Source of the DNA: Rhodospirillaceae bacterium MC!
GTDB lineage: Bacteria; Pseudomonadota; Alphaproteobacteria; MC1
Reading direction: 5' to 3'
Assembly (NCBI GenBank): GCA_002632265.1
Contig: NQOV01000018.1
Location: 1 to 64,000 of the forward strand
DNA: 64,000 bases
Shown here: in pieces, positions 54,663-63,134 of the stretch
Numbering within the stretch: the first letter of the stretch is position 1
Layout: every line of letters begins with the position of its first letter
The notes under the pieces: generated by a model
Seen by the model: the letters and a program-made list of their open reading frames with translations, nothing else
Database searches by the model: none
What the model was told of the DNA's origin: nothing
Translations under genes and position numbers: made by a program

Positions 54663-57246
54663 TGTTTTTGACTCGGTGATAGGCGATTAGCTCATCTTCT
54701 CTAAAGATGGCGACAACGGCGTCAACAGTAACATTTTTACTAGATTTTTGATTGTTGGTAATTATACATTTATGGTTTAAAATTAACTTTTCATTGTTAT
54801 CTTTTAATTTTGCACTGTTGCCGACTAGGATAATATCTAGATTTGAGTATCCGTATAGGGAATTGTTTTCAATCATGGTTTTATTTGTTATTACTACTGG
54901 TAATATGCCATTGAAGATTAAATCTCGCCTGAAGATATCATCGAAGGAAACGGCTATTACGGCTTTTATATCAAATAGAGTTAGCGAATATGCTACATTG
55001 TTGGCATTATTGTATAAGCCGAAGTTATTACCGCCAAATATTACAGTGCCTTTTAATCCTTGTGGGGAATTTTTTTGCGTTTTATAGATGTTTAGATAGT
55101 TTTCATCTTCATGGATAAACATCATATCGCCGTAATGGTTTTTCTTAAATAAATAATTTTGTAAACCTTTACTATTAAAGAGATTCCCTCTTAGAACCAT
55201 ATCGTTATTATTGTATGAACGTTGGAAATTAATATCTATGTTTTTCTCTATGGTATTTTGTAGAATATTGGTACTGGTTGATAGTTGGAAGTTTCCCATT
55301 AGCTGATCTGTTGTTATATTATCGCCAAATATCCCTAGAATATGTAAATTGTGATAGATTAATTTTGTGGGTACATTGCTGTTAGTGTGAGATTTAAAAT
55401 ATAGACTATGCTCCTGATGTTCATAGACAATTGAATTATCTGCTTGGGAACTGGTGTCTATTTTCTCCCACATGGTATCGGATTCTGTTTTGCTTAGGAA
55501 TCTGTTATGAATGCTATCACTTACATTATAATTTATCTTTTTTAGATTGGTTTTAAATTTGTCTCGCTCTATTGCTACTTCTTCATCTGTAGGCATGACA
55601 TTATGAGAATAAATTTGTCTAAATTTCTTCTTCACTAAAGGGGCTGATAGTAGATTATTGTTGGCTGTACCTTGTATGGCATACAGTAAGGTAAAGACAG
55701 GCGGAACAAAAATATTGAACTTTATGCTATCATTATAATGACGTGTTATATTATAACCGTAGGAAAATATCCCTGCTGTTTCTAGATCTTGACGTGTGGC
55801 AACTTCTTTTTCTATTTTTCTATCTAGGATGTATCCCCTGTTGGTTATGATATCTGCTCCGATGTGCGAAACAGAAAAGCCTATTTTTGCTAAAGCTTGT
55901 AAATATCCGTTGGCTTGCAAGATGTTATAGAGATCTAAAGATCTCACATTAAATACGGTTTTTACCCACGGTTTAGCCTTAACTCCCAATCTAGCTAATC
56001 TTTTAGCCAGTAAGCCGATATTGATTATCTGATCAAAATCTTCAAAAGCTATGGGCAGATCCAGAGCCGTAATTAAAATTGCTCCATCAGGTAAGGCTTT
56101 GCCCTTATAAGGAGTGGGAACTATGGGCGATTTAAATAGGGAAGGCGTGTTCATAATACTTCCTGCTGAAACCCTAGAATCTTTTGATAAGATAATGTTA
56201 AAAGGGACATTCTTTAAGGATATACTAATCTCATTTTCATATTTGGGCGTCTTCATTCTACTGATTAATAAATTTTGAGTCGACGCATAACGTTCTAATA
56301 ATTTAGGAGCGTTGGGCATATCAAAAAATTCGGCAACTAGTTTATCCATAGGGAAAAATACCTTGTTGCTAGAATAAGCTCCCACTAAAGACGCAATCTC
56401 CAAGCGATCGGATATGCTAAACTCATAGGGCGTAGATTGGAACTCTAAAATGGAATTCTGATAGCCCCTTTCTTTGGCTTTTTCTATGATACTGATAGCG
56501 ATATCGTAAATATTTTCATTCCCACTTAAGGCATTATAAATGGAAACACCGATAACATTAGGATGTTTAATAACTGTTTTGCCTGTGGTTAAAATATTCG
56601 GAATCTCTGTGATCGGCACTTGGATACTTAAAATCCCAAACGCTCCCAAAAGATTCGCCACACTATGATTACTAGCCACCACCTTAAAACGTACTGCACT
56701 TTGTTTCTTATTATCATGTAAGGGCGTGATCTTGAGAACTTTAACTAAATGATCTATGGCCAGTTGATCAACAGTACCTTTTCTTGGGGGGATAATGGAA
56801 ATATCTCGATTGTGAAGCTTTTGAAACCATTTTAAAAATGTGTATCGTTCATTGTTTATACGGAAATCTTTTTCCATACTATCCTTTAATTCGATGTTAG
56901 AATTTTCAACAACTACGGTTGTTTTGGTTTTTAATTTAAGCTTATCTTCATCCTTAGCCTGCCTTTGATTGAGCTTGTAAAAGGCAGTAGTAGCCGAAAC
57001 GTCATCCAAGATAACATCATCAATATTAATGGTAAAATTAACATCTTCTTTTTTTTCAAAGATAGCATCCACATAGGATTCATTTATGGTATCTTGATTG
57101 ATCACACTTTCCAACAAAAGATGAGAATATGCGGAAAGATTAGACAATGAAAATTTCTTACTAGTAGCAACCGAATAACTACTAGGAAAAATATATCCTT
57201 TGTTACTTAAAGAAAAAATATCTAAAATTTGGTTTTTATTAATCAT
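54658..57246 (-). CDS. aconitase A-like protein lacking the Fe-S ligands (pseudoenzyme)
   Basis: An intact 862-residue frame that follows AcnA/IRP1-type aconitase in order and spacing. Matches by eye: NNERYTFLKWFQKLHNRDISIIPP (~131-154), GVSIYN...DRLEIASLVGAYSSNKVFFPMD (~233-301), GLLAKRLARLGVKAKPWVKT (~411-430), PPVFTLLYAIQGTA (~515-528), LGIFGDNITTDQL (~637-649) and DIKAVIAVSFDDIFRRDLIFNGILP (~759-783). The active site is gone: the S-C-T-N-T-S block is LITALDLP (391-398), the G-C-x-x-C block is IGADIITN (462-469), the PPGTGIxHQ block is PPRKGTVDQ, and the only Cys is at ~827. It cannot hold the [4Fe-4S] cluster. Promoter at 57373-57401. The absence of stops or frameshifts argues for a retained, non-catalytic role; what that is remains unknown. 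Confidence 0.72.
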   Translation of the reverse strand: MINKNQILDIFSLSNKGYIFPSSYSVATSKKFSLSNLSAYSHLLLESVINQDTINESYVDAIFEKKEDVNFTINIDDVILDDVSATTAFYKLNQRQAKDEDKLKLKTKTTVVVENSNIELKDSMEKDFRINNERYTFLKWFQKLHNRDISIIPPRKGTVDQLAIDHLVKVLKITPLHDNKKQSAVRFKVVASNHSVANLLGAFGILSIQVPITEIPNILTTGKTVIKHPNVIGVSIYNALSGNENIYDIAISIIEKAKERGYQNSILEFQSTPYEFSISDRLEIASLVGAYSSNKVFFPMDKLVAEFFDMPNAPKLLERYASTQNLLISRMKTPKYENEISISLKNVPFNIILSKDSRVSAGSIMNTPSLFKSPIVPTPYKGKALPDGAILITALDLPIAFEDFDQIINIGLLAKRLARLGVKAKPWVKTVFNVRSLDLYNILQANGYLQALAKIGFSVSHIGADIITNRGYILDRKIEKEVATRQDLETAGIFSYGYNITRHYNDSIKFNIFVPPVFTLLYAIQGTANNNLLSAPLVKKKFRQIYSHNVMPTDEEVAIERDKFKTNLKKINYNVSDSIHNRFLSKTESDTMWEKIDTSSQADNSIVYEHQEHSLYFKSHTNSNVPTKLIYHNLHILGIFGDNITTDQLMGNFQLSTSTNILQNTIEKNIDINFQRSYNNNDMVLRGNLFNSKGLQNYLFKKNHYGDMMFIHEDENYLNIYKTQKNSPQGLKGTVIFGGNNFGLYNNANNVAYSLTLFDIKAVIAVSFDDIFRRDLIFNGILPVVITNKTMIENNSLYGYSNLDIILVGNSAKLKDNNEKLILNHKCIITNNQKSSKNVTVDAVVAIFREDELIAYHRVKNS

Positions 57247-57372
57247 TACTTTTTATTTCTATTTTTATAAATGACACAAAACATCATAACTTGAAAGCAT
57301 TATCGACCTTTCTGGCAATAAAATTTAACTCAAGTATGACTAGCACTGTCAAAATTAATTAACATTTGTATC

Positions 57373-57401
57373 ATTATAGCATAAATATAATTGCAATACA
57401 A
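57373..57401 (-). promoter_or_regulatory. probable promoter of the aconitase-like gene
   Basis: Minus strand TTGTAT (57396-57401), 17-bp spacer, TATAAT (57373-57378). CATTTGTAT and ATACAAATG form an inverted pair around it. The leader is about 120 nt and the start has only a weak RBS (AAAAAGTA). Confidence 0.55.
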
Positions 57402-57473
57402 ATGATATTTTCTATATTTTGTATACTTATTAACATAATTAGTGATTGTAACTATCAATATCAATGATAATCA

Positions 57474-58664
57474 TCACTTTATATGAGTACCACAAACATA
57501 ACCAGTGGCCCAAGCCCATTGCAGATTGTATCCGCCGAGCATGCCAGTAACGTCAATAACTTCGCCGATGAAGTATAAGCCTTTTACTTTGTTTGTTTCG
57601 AATGTCATGGGATTAAGTTCCTTGGTACTTACTCCGCCCTTAGTTACTTCGGCGATTTGATAGCCTTTGGTATCACGTGGAATAACGCCCCATTGATGAA
57701 TGAGTAAAACAAGCTTATTTAGATCCTTATTACTAAGATTGGCAAGCTGTATATTCTGCGTATTGGTTTGTTCGCATAACCAACTTACAAATGATTTAGG
57801 CAATTTATAATTTAAGATAGTTTTTACTAAACGCTTGGGATTATTGCTTTTTTCCTTTTGAATAAGTTCTTTAATATCATCATGAGGTAAGAAATTAATG
57901 ACTAAACGCTCGCCCATATTCCAATAATTGGAAATCTGCAAGGCCGCCGGTCCACTAATGCCTTGATGAGTAAATAAAAGATCTTCAATGATTTTCTTTT
58001 TACCGCATTTTATACTTACTTCTAAGGATACCCCTTTTAAATCGTAAGTGGAATCTAATAGATCTTGCTCGAAAATAAACGGCACTAAAGACGGATGAAT
58101 TTTCTCCACATCAATATCAAACTCTTTCGCCACATCATAGCCGAACATTGTAGCTCCCATTTTGGGGATCGACGCTCCACCAGTGGCAATTACAACATTC
58201 TTAGCTTGATATTCATCCGTATGAGTCTTGACGATAAATAAGTCATCGCTATCATTTTTTCCTATGCTGATCACTTCTTTTTCGAGCAGAACATCCACAT
58301 GATCATTATCAATGGTACTTTCCAAAGCTTCCACCAGATCCCTAGAACCATTGGTACAGAAAATTTGTCCCTTATGTTTTTCATGATAAGCAATATTATG
58401 AGACTTAAGAAATTCCAAGATATCATTGTGCGTATAGGATTTTAAAGCGTGATTTACAAACTTAATATTATTTGCCGATATATACTTATCGTTGCGAGTG
58501 TTGATATTGGTTACATTACAACGCCCACCACCTGATATAAATACCTTGCGTAAGGTATCCTTACCATTATCTAGCAATAAGATTCTCTTATTTTCACTGT
58601 AAGCTTGCGATGCACACATAACACCACTCGCCCCTGCTCCTATTACTATCGCATGATATTCCAT
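57474..58664 (-). CDS. BaiN/RdsA (HI0933)-type NAD(P)/FAD-dependent oxidoreductase
   Basis: Flavoprotein of 396 residues, normal for the HI0933/YhiN family. Dinucleotide-binding motif AIVIGAGASGVMCA at the N-terminus (~5-18), the family signature ISGGGRCNVTN (~43-53), NVVIATGGASIPKMGATMFGYDVA (~155-178), LLFTHQGISGPAALQIS (~226-242) and the C-terminal FIGEVIDVTGMLGGYNLQWAWATG (~364-387). The physiological substrate of the family is poorly known. Single gene on the minus strand between the aconitase-like gene and motB. Confidence 0.9.
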   Translation of the reverse strand: MEYHAIVIGAGASGVMCASQAYSENKRILLLDNGKDTLRKVFISGGGRCNVTNINTRNDKYISANNIKFVNHALKSYTHNDILEFLKSHNIAYHEKHKGQIFCTNGSRDLVEALESTIDNDHVDVLLEKEVISIGKNDSDDLFIVKTHTDEYQAKNVVIATGGASIPKMGATMFGYDVAKEFDIDVEKIHPSLVPFIFEQDLLDSTYDLKGVSLEVSIKCGKKKIIEDLLFTHQGISGPAALQISNYWNMGERLVINFLPHDDIKELIQKEKSNNPKRLVKTILNYKLPKSFVSWLCEQTNTQNIQLANLSNKDLNKLVLLIHQWGVIPRDTKGYQIAEVTKGGVSTKELNPMTFETNKVKGLYFIGEVIDVTGMLGGYNLQWAWATGYVCGTHIK

Positions 58665-58833
58665 ATTATTCCCTTACTTCCCTGTGGTAATTTAAGATGA
58701 CTAACTCTACAGTTCACACACAATTTTAATGACGCATATTATTACATATTACATATTATATGTTATATATTTTATATATCAGTGTTACATACCACAACGC
58801 ATGTAACAACCAGCTTACAGAAAGCAAGAATAA

Positions 58834-59928
58834 TTATTTATCGATCTGCTTGAATAAGTTATCTATATTTTTTCCGTCCTGATCTGGAGAAGTACCCTTC
58901 CCTTTAATTTCATCAGGGTTAAGTAATTGAGATTTACCTTCCATAATGTCAGACGCTGTTTTAATATTAGATAACGGAGTCGCAGGAGTACCATTTGGAG
59001 ACCATTTTTTACGCAGTAAAATAATACTAATACGTCTATTTTCACTGGCCATAGGATCTTTAGGATTTAAAGGTGCAGATCCACCCATACCAGTAACACG
59101 GGCGATTTTTGTAGGATCAAGCCCTAACGCTTTAAAGGCTAAACGAGCCGCATTAGCACGCTGTGCCGACAACATCCAGTTGGGATTCTTCTCATTATGA
59201 TAGAGAATCTTTTGTGTATGACCTTGAATGGCAATTTTATTGGGCATATCCTTAATTACACGGTTAACACGAGCTAACAATTCAAAAGCATGCTCATTTA
59301 ATAAAGTACTTCCTGTTGGAAACATATCCGTACCGTTTTTGTCAACAATTTGGATTCTCAAACCCTCGGGAATAATATCAGTTAGGATATTATCTGATAA
59401 GCCTTTTGTTTTAGCGTCCTTTTTAACTTCTTGGGCTAAACGTTGAATAGCTTTAGTAAAATCTTGGTTTTCCTGTTTGTCTTTATTCTCTTTTTTAGAG
59501 GGATTTTCAGGTGCACTTAATTCTTCTTCTGATACAACCTTACTTGTGGTATTTTCCACACTACCCGAGGGCTTACCCGCTTTCACATCGTCATCATCCA
59601 CAGGGGGAACTTTAGCCGACGATATATCCTTTGATTTGTTAGGAACGCCACCGCTACCATTGGCTTTACTTTCGCTTATGGTAGTACCTGATAAAATATC
59701 GCCACCGCCACTATTGGACGCCGATACAGAAGTGGGAGCGAAATAATCCGCAAGACCTTGTAAGGATTTTTGTGGCGTTGCATTTAATAACCACATTAAA
59801 AGGAAGAATGCCATCATAGATGTCATGAAATCCGCTAGAGCCACTTTCCAAGCACCACCATGATGACCATGACCACCTTTTTTAACTTTCTTTACAATTA
59901 TGGGAGCATCTTTTTTATCTTCAGCCAT
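58834..59928 (-). CDS. motB: flagellar motor stator protein MotB
   Basis: Stator subunit that anchors MotA to peptidoglycan. 364 residues: cytoplasmic N-terminus with GHGHHGG, one transmembrane helix with the proton-carrying Asp33 (VALADFMTSMMAFFLLMWLL), a long Ser/Lys/Glu-rich periplasmic linker (~65-165, unlike the shorter linker of E. coli MotB), and an OmpA-like peptidoglycan-binding domain (~175-305, NKIAIQGHTQ...LSAQRANAARLAFKALG). The tail after ~310 is low complexity. It lies 116 bp downstream of motA. Confidence 0.95.
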   Translation of the reverse strand: MAEDKKDAPIIVKKVKKGGHGHHGGAWKVALADFMTSMMAFFLLMWLLNATPQKSLQGLADYFAPTSVSASNSGGGDILSGTTISESKANGSGGVPNKSKDISSAKVPPVDDDDVKAGKPSGSVENTTSKVVSEEELSAPENPSKKENKDKQENQDFTKAIQRLAQEVKKDAKTKGLSDNILTDIIPEGLRIQIVDKNGTDMFPTGSTLLNEHAFELLARVNRVIKDMPNKIAIQGHTQKILYHNEKNPNWMLSAQRANAARLAFKALGLDPTKIARVTGMGGSAPLNPKDPMASENRRISIILLRKKWSPNGTPATPLSNIKTASDIMEGKSQLLNPDEIKGKGTSPDQDGKNIDNLFKQIDK

Positions 59929-60044
59929 AAATTGGTTCCTTAAAATTCTAAATTATTTTAGTATTGATAAATTATATCTTATATCTTTTTGAGTTGTTTA
60001 AATGTATTATATAGCTTGCACAAGCATACGCACATATGATACAT

Positions 60045-60908
60045 CTAAGCAAAGTTAGGTAAAGTTTGCAACATCTCATCCACTTCGGCAAAGGTAGGAC
60101 GATTCAGAGCCGATAGCGTCTGACGTGCGAACTCAACCGAAATTTGCGGAGCGTTTCCGTGCATGTGGGCAATCAACCCCGCTTTGATCGCTGCGAAATA
60201 GTGAGCGTCTTCAGCTTGAGCCTGACCGATAGCACTGGAAATGGGAGCGAAAATACCATAAGCGAAGAAAATCCCCATCATAGTACCAACCAACGCAGCA
60301 CCCACCATTTCACCCAGTACTTCAGGCGGTTCGGTTAAGTAACCCATGGTATGCACAATACCAAGCACGGCGGCCACAATACCAAACGCTGGCAGACCAT
60401 CCGCCATCCCTTGATAAGCCGCAGGGATTAAATGAACTTCATTGTGATGATTTTCTATCACTTCATCTATATTATCGCCCACTTCCATGGCGTTTGTGAT
60501 ACCTAAAGTTAACATACGTAAGTAATCGCACATGAAATCCACATTGTGATGATCTCCCACCACTGTAGGGAAGTTACTAAAGATAGTACTTTCTTGTGGA
60601 TTCTCCACATGGGATTCCAAAGCCAGATCACCCTTAGTACGTGCTATTCTAAATAGAGCATATAAACAGCCTAGTAACTCATTATAGTGATTCTTACCAT
60701 AAGAAGGACCACCAAGAACGGATTTAAAACCGCCGATCATCCCTTTAATAACAGTACCAGGGTTACCAACGATCATACTACCTACCGCAGCACCAAGAAG
60801 AATAAGAATCTCATACGGTTGGAAAACTGGACCCATAAGTCCACCCTCTGCCATATAACCACCAAACACACAACCAAAAAGAACGACCATACCTATAATA
60901 AAACGCAT
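60045..60908 (-). CDS. motA: flagellar motor stator protein MotA
   Basis: Proton-conducting stator subunit of the flagellar motor, 287 residues, four membrane helices. The cytoplasmic loop has the rotor-contacting Arg and Glu residues (YALFRIARTKGDLALESHVENP, ~83-104) and DGLPAFGIVAAVLGIVHTMG carries the conserved Pro of helix 3. Length and sequence fit the alphaproteobacterial and E. coli MotA group rather than ExbB. A promoter TTGTTT-N18-TATAAT is at 60962-60991. Confidence 0.96.
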   Translation of the reverse strand: MRFIIGMVVLFGCVFGGYMAEGGLMGPVFQPYEILILLGAAVGSMIVGNPGTVIKGMIGGFKSVLGGPSYGKNHYNELLGCLYALFRIARTKGDLALESHVENPQESTIFSNFPTVVGDHHNVDFMCDYLRMLTLGITNAMEVGDNIDEVIENHHNEVHLIPAAYQGMADGLPAFGIVAAVLGIVHTMGYLTEPPEVLGEMVGAALVGTMMGIFFAYGIFAPISSAIGQAQAEDAHYFAAIKAGLIAHMHGNAPQISVEFARQTLSALNRPTFAEVDEMLQTLPNFA

Positions 60909-60961
60909 TATTTAATTACCTCTATATTTAACTTTTTATATTGAATTCAACTATTGTCGCA

Positions 60962-60991
60962 ATTATAACATAAACAAACGAAAAAAAACAA
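60962..60991 (-). promoter_or_regulatory. possible promoter of motAB
   Basis: Minus strand TTGTTT (60986-60991), 18-bp spacer, TATAAT (60962-60967). The -35 is weak; no class-3 flagellar (sigma-28) box was recognised. Confidence 0.45.
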
Positions 60992-61259
60992 GTTATAAAA
61001 TTCTTTCTTTGGTAATATCTTATTTACATTCGATAAATTTTAAATTAATTCATATGCTTGAGCTATAAAAATACAATAAATCATATGAGTAATATTAGAA
61101 AATAAGATTATAGATTCGTTTTACTAGTGAATTTATTTTGGATTTTCTTTGTTTTTACTGTTAATTTTTTCCTGTTATTTTTTAACTACGAATCATCACT
61201 TTTTAATACTATATTGCAAGAAAAATACAAGAGAAGTACAAGGGAAAATGAAAAAACAC
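60992..61259. other. intergenic region between motA and cheW promoters
   Basis: AT-rich DNA between divergent genes. No further gene, RNA or repeat seen. Confidence 0.4.
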
Positions 61260-61288
61260 TTGACAAAATTATTTTTCATTAGTATAAT
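61260..61288 (+). promoter_or_regulatory. consensus promoter of cheW
   Basis: TTGACA (61260-61265), 17-bp spacer, TATAAT (61283-61288): both hexamers perfect. Leader about 105 nt. Confidence 0.8.
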
Positions 61289-61400
61289 ATTTATATTCAT
61301 GTAACATTGACTAAGTATATACATCTGTACAAGTAATAATACTTCATATGATATATGATACTTAAAAATGTTATAAATTTTCACAGGAGCAATAAACAAT

Positions 61401-61913
61401 ATGAGTGATCTAATCAAAGCAAGAGAAACCGAACATTCTTTAGTTGATACTTCAACACAAGAAGAATTTGTTACTTTTAGAGTTGAAAACCAATTATTTG
61501 GTATTCCCATTTTACAAGTACAGGATATTCTATCGCCAGAACAAATCGATCCCATTCCGTTAGCTCCTAAGAAAATTGCCGGTTCAATTAATCTACGTGG
61601 GCGTATTGTTACAGTGCTTGATATTCGCACCGTCTTAAATTTAACGCAAGTTAAAAAGAATCCTGAAGAAGTTGTTCCCGTATCTAAACCTATGGGCGTT
61701 ACAGTTGATTTTGAAGATGATCAATACACATTATTAGTAGATGAAATTGGTGAGGTACTTAAAATTGATAGTTCTAAAATAGATAAAAGTACTAATACAA
61801 TTAGTCCCGAATGGCGTGATAATGCTGATGGTATCTACAGATTAAACAATGAACTTATGGTTATTTTAGCTATTTCCAAAGTGATTGGCTTACCTGCAGA
61901 AACTAGTCTTTAA
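61401..61913 (+). CDS. cheW: chemotaxis coupling protein CheW
   Basis: Adapter that links chemoreceptors to the kinase CheA. 170 residues. SH3-like double beta barrel with FVTFRVENQLFGIPILQVQDIL (~23-44), PKKIAGSINLRGRIVTVLDIRTVLNL (~56-81) and TLLVDEIGEVLKIDSS (~113-128), all typical of CheW. RBS AGGAG nine bases before ATG. It lies divergent to motAB, agreeing with a motile organism. The kinase and receptors are not in the window. Confidence 0.94.
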   Translation: MSDLIKARETEHSLVDTSTQEEFVTFRVENQLFGIPILQVQDILSPEQIDPIPLAPKKIAGSINLRGRIVTVLDIRTVLNLTQVKKNPEEVVPVSKPMGVTVDFEDDQYTLLVDEIGEVLKIDSSKIDKSTNTISPEWRDNADGIYRLNNELMVILAISKVIGLPAETSL

Positions 61914-61955
61914 AATTGTCCAAGATAATTTAATGAAATTATAAAGGTTTTTACA

Positions 61956-62339
61956 ATGAAAAAAATACTATATATTGCACTATTTGCATTCTTTCCTTTA
62001 GTATTTACAGCAAATGTTGCATACAGCAATCCGTATGCGGTTTGCAGACATGCGAGAAATCCTAAAAGATGTTATTATAACATCAAACATCATCTTGAAT
62101 ACCGTGATCGTAGAGACGAACATAGAGCTGTTAAAAGAATCATCCGTCGTGAAGACAGACGAATCGATAACAGAGAGGAACGAAGAATCCAACGTAGAGC
62201 CGATGAAATTCATAGAAGAAACAAAAGAGAAAGAAGAGAAGAAGCAGGCACAGCAAAAACTGTAAAAATCATCAATGGCGTAAGATACGTACAATATTAC
62301 GACCGCTACGGAAAACTACGCACTAGAATCGAAAAATAA
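61956..62339 (+). CDS. small secreted Arg-rich protein of unknown function
   Basis: 127 residues. A signal peptide covers ~1-25 (MKKILYIALFAFFPLVFTAN). The mature chain has two Cys near its start (VCRHARNPKRCYY, suggesting a disulfide), a very Arg/Glu-rich middle (~48-95, e.g. RREDRRIDNREERRIQRR, probably one long charged helix) and a C-terminal VKIINGVRYVQYYDRYGKLRTR that resembles a beta hairpin. RBS AAAGG. 42 bp after cheW, so it may be cotranscribed, and it ends in a strong terminator. No family recognised. Confidence 0.7.
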   Translation: MKKILYIALFAFFPLVFTANVAYSNPYAVCRHARNPKRCYYNIKHHLEYRDRRDEHRAVKRIIRREDRRIDNREERRIQRRADEIHRRNKRERREEAGTAKTVKIINGVRYVQYYDRYGKLRTRIEK

Positions 62340-62381
62340 TTGGTTATAGATTCGGCTTAACTCCATTTATCCTTTTATTAT

Positions 62382-62425
62382 AATAAAGATCTACTATTTT
62401 TAAAATAGCAGATCTTTATTTTTTT
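62382..62425 (+). terminator. terminator after the Arg-rich protein gene
   Basis: Left arm 62382-62400 and right arm 62402-62420 (AATAAAGATCTACTATTTT and complement, one mismatch) with a one-base centre, then T-run to 62425. Confidence 0.85.
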
Positions 62426-62705
62426 AAGATGAAGATGAAGATGAAGACAAAAACAAAGGCGAGTAAACAATCCATATATGTTGCCCTGCTTATTCTAGTA
62501 AATTAATTTATTCTAACATATTCAGCTTTAGGCCTTTAAATGTCAAAAATATGAATGATGTTGTTATTCCAAGTTATAATGCTACAAAAAAATATTTATT
62601 GTAATTTATCTCAAAATAGATTCATATCGTACGAAATATAATAATAAAGTTTGCATGGTATCTTGATGAAGTTGAATACATATAGCTTGGGGTAATAATT
62701 TTGTT
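62426..62705. other. intergenic region with possible element remnant
   Basis: Contains a short GATGAA triplet-unit repeat (62429-62449), then TTTAGGCC (62528-62535) and GTTATTCCAAGTTATAATG (near 62562), which look like fragments of the nested palindromic element that follows. No coding frame supported. Confidence 0.4.
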
Positions 62706-62988
62706 ATTCCATATTATAAAAGAACATCACAAATAAAAAGGGTTATTTTATATTCTGTTTGTTATTATATTTTCTGGCCTAAAAGAAGTATACAATAAGT
62801 ATATATAATACTACTCTAAATATTATTTAATAAAATTACTGTTGTTGCATATATCACTAATAGGTTATAATATATTTAAAGTAGTAATACATATATTACA
62901 TTAGATTTACTTTAGGCCTGCAAGTACAAGCAATAGAGATGATATATAATTTGCATTGATATTTATTGGAAAAGATATAATGTGGAAT
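62706..62988. mobile_element. nested palindromic (MITE-like) element, copy B
   Basis: Outer ends ATTCCATATTAT (from 62706) and ATAATGTGGAAT (to 62988); inner core 62774-62920 (147 bp) bounded by CTGGCCTAAA and TTTAGGCCTG. Its reverse complement aligns with copy A (48350-48645) over the whole length. No coding frame. Confidence 0.65.
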
Positions 62989-62991
62989 GAC

Positions 62992-63052
62992 AATATAAAA
63001 TATAAAATATAAAATATAAAATATAAAATATAAAATATAAAATATAAAATAT
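62992..63052. repeat. heptamer tandem repeat (AATATAA)
   Basis: About eight and a half exact copies of a 7-bp unit, directly next to palindromic element copy B. A 7-bp array (CACTATA) also lies near copy A. Confidence 0.85.
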
Positions 63053-63084
63053 GCAATATAAAGTAACAATAAAACATCGCTATG

Positions 63085-63114
63085 TTCGGACTGTCGGTCC
63101 AGAGTCTGTCCGAA
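63085..63114 (-). terminator. GC-rich hairpin after the yqgE gene
   Basis: TTCGGAC (63085-63091) / GTCCGAA (63108-63114) with an inner GGAC/GTCC pairing, 20 bp downstream of the yqgE stop codon. No T-run, so it may be a processing or folding signal rather than a terminator. Confidence 0.4.
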
Positions 63115-63134
63115 TGGAGCGGGTAAAAGTTAGC

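Noticed and set aside
54658-57246. Annotating the aconitase-like gene as a functional acnA
   Set aside because: All cluster-binding cysteines and catalytic motifs are replaced, so enzymatic aconitase activity is not supported.
54658-57246. Annotating the same gene as a broken pseudogene
   Set aside because: The frame is uninterrupted over 862 codons with the domain order intact and a plausible promoter; pseudoenzyme is the better description until selection is tested.
61196-61630. 144-codon frame antisense to cheW
   Set aside because: Shadow of the cheW frame; CheW is well supported on the other strand.
62992-63052. Possible CRISPR-like array
   Set aside because: Contiguous 7-bp tandem units with no spacers, and no cas genes in the window.
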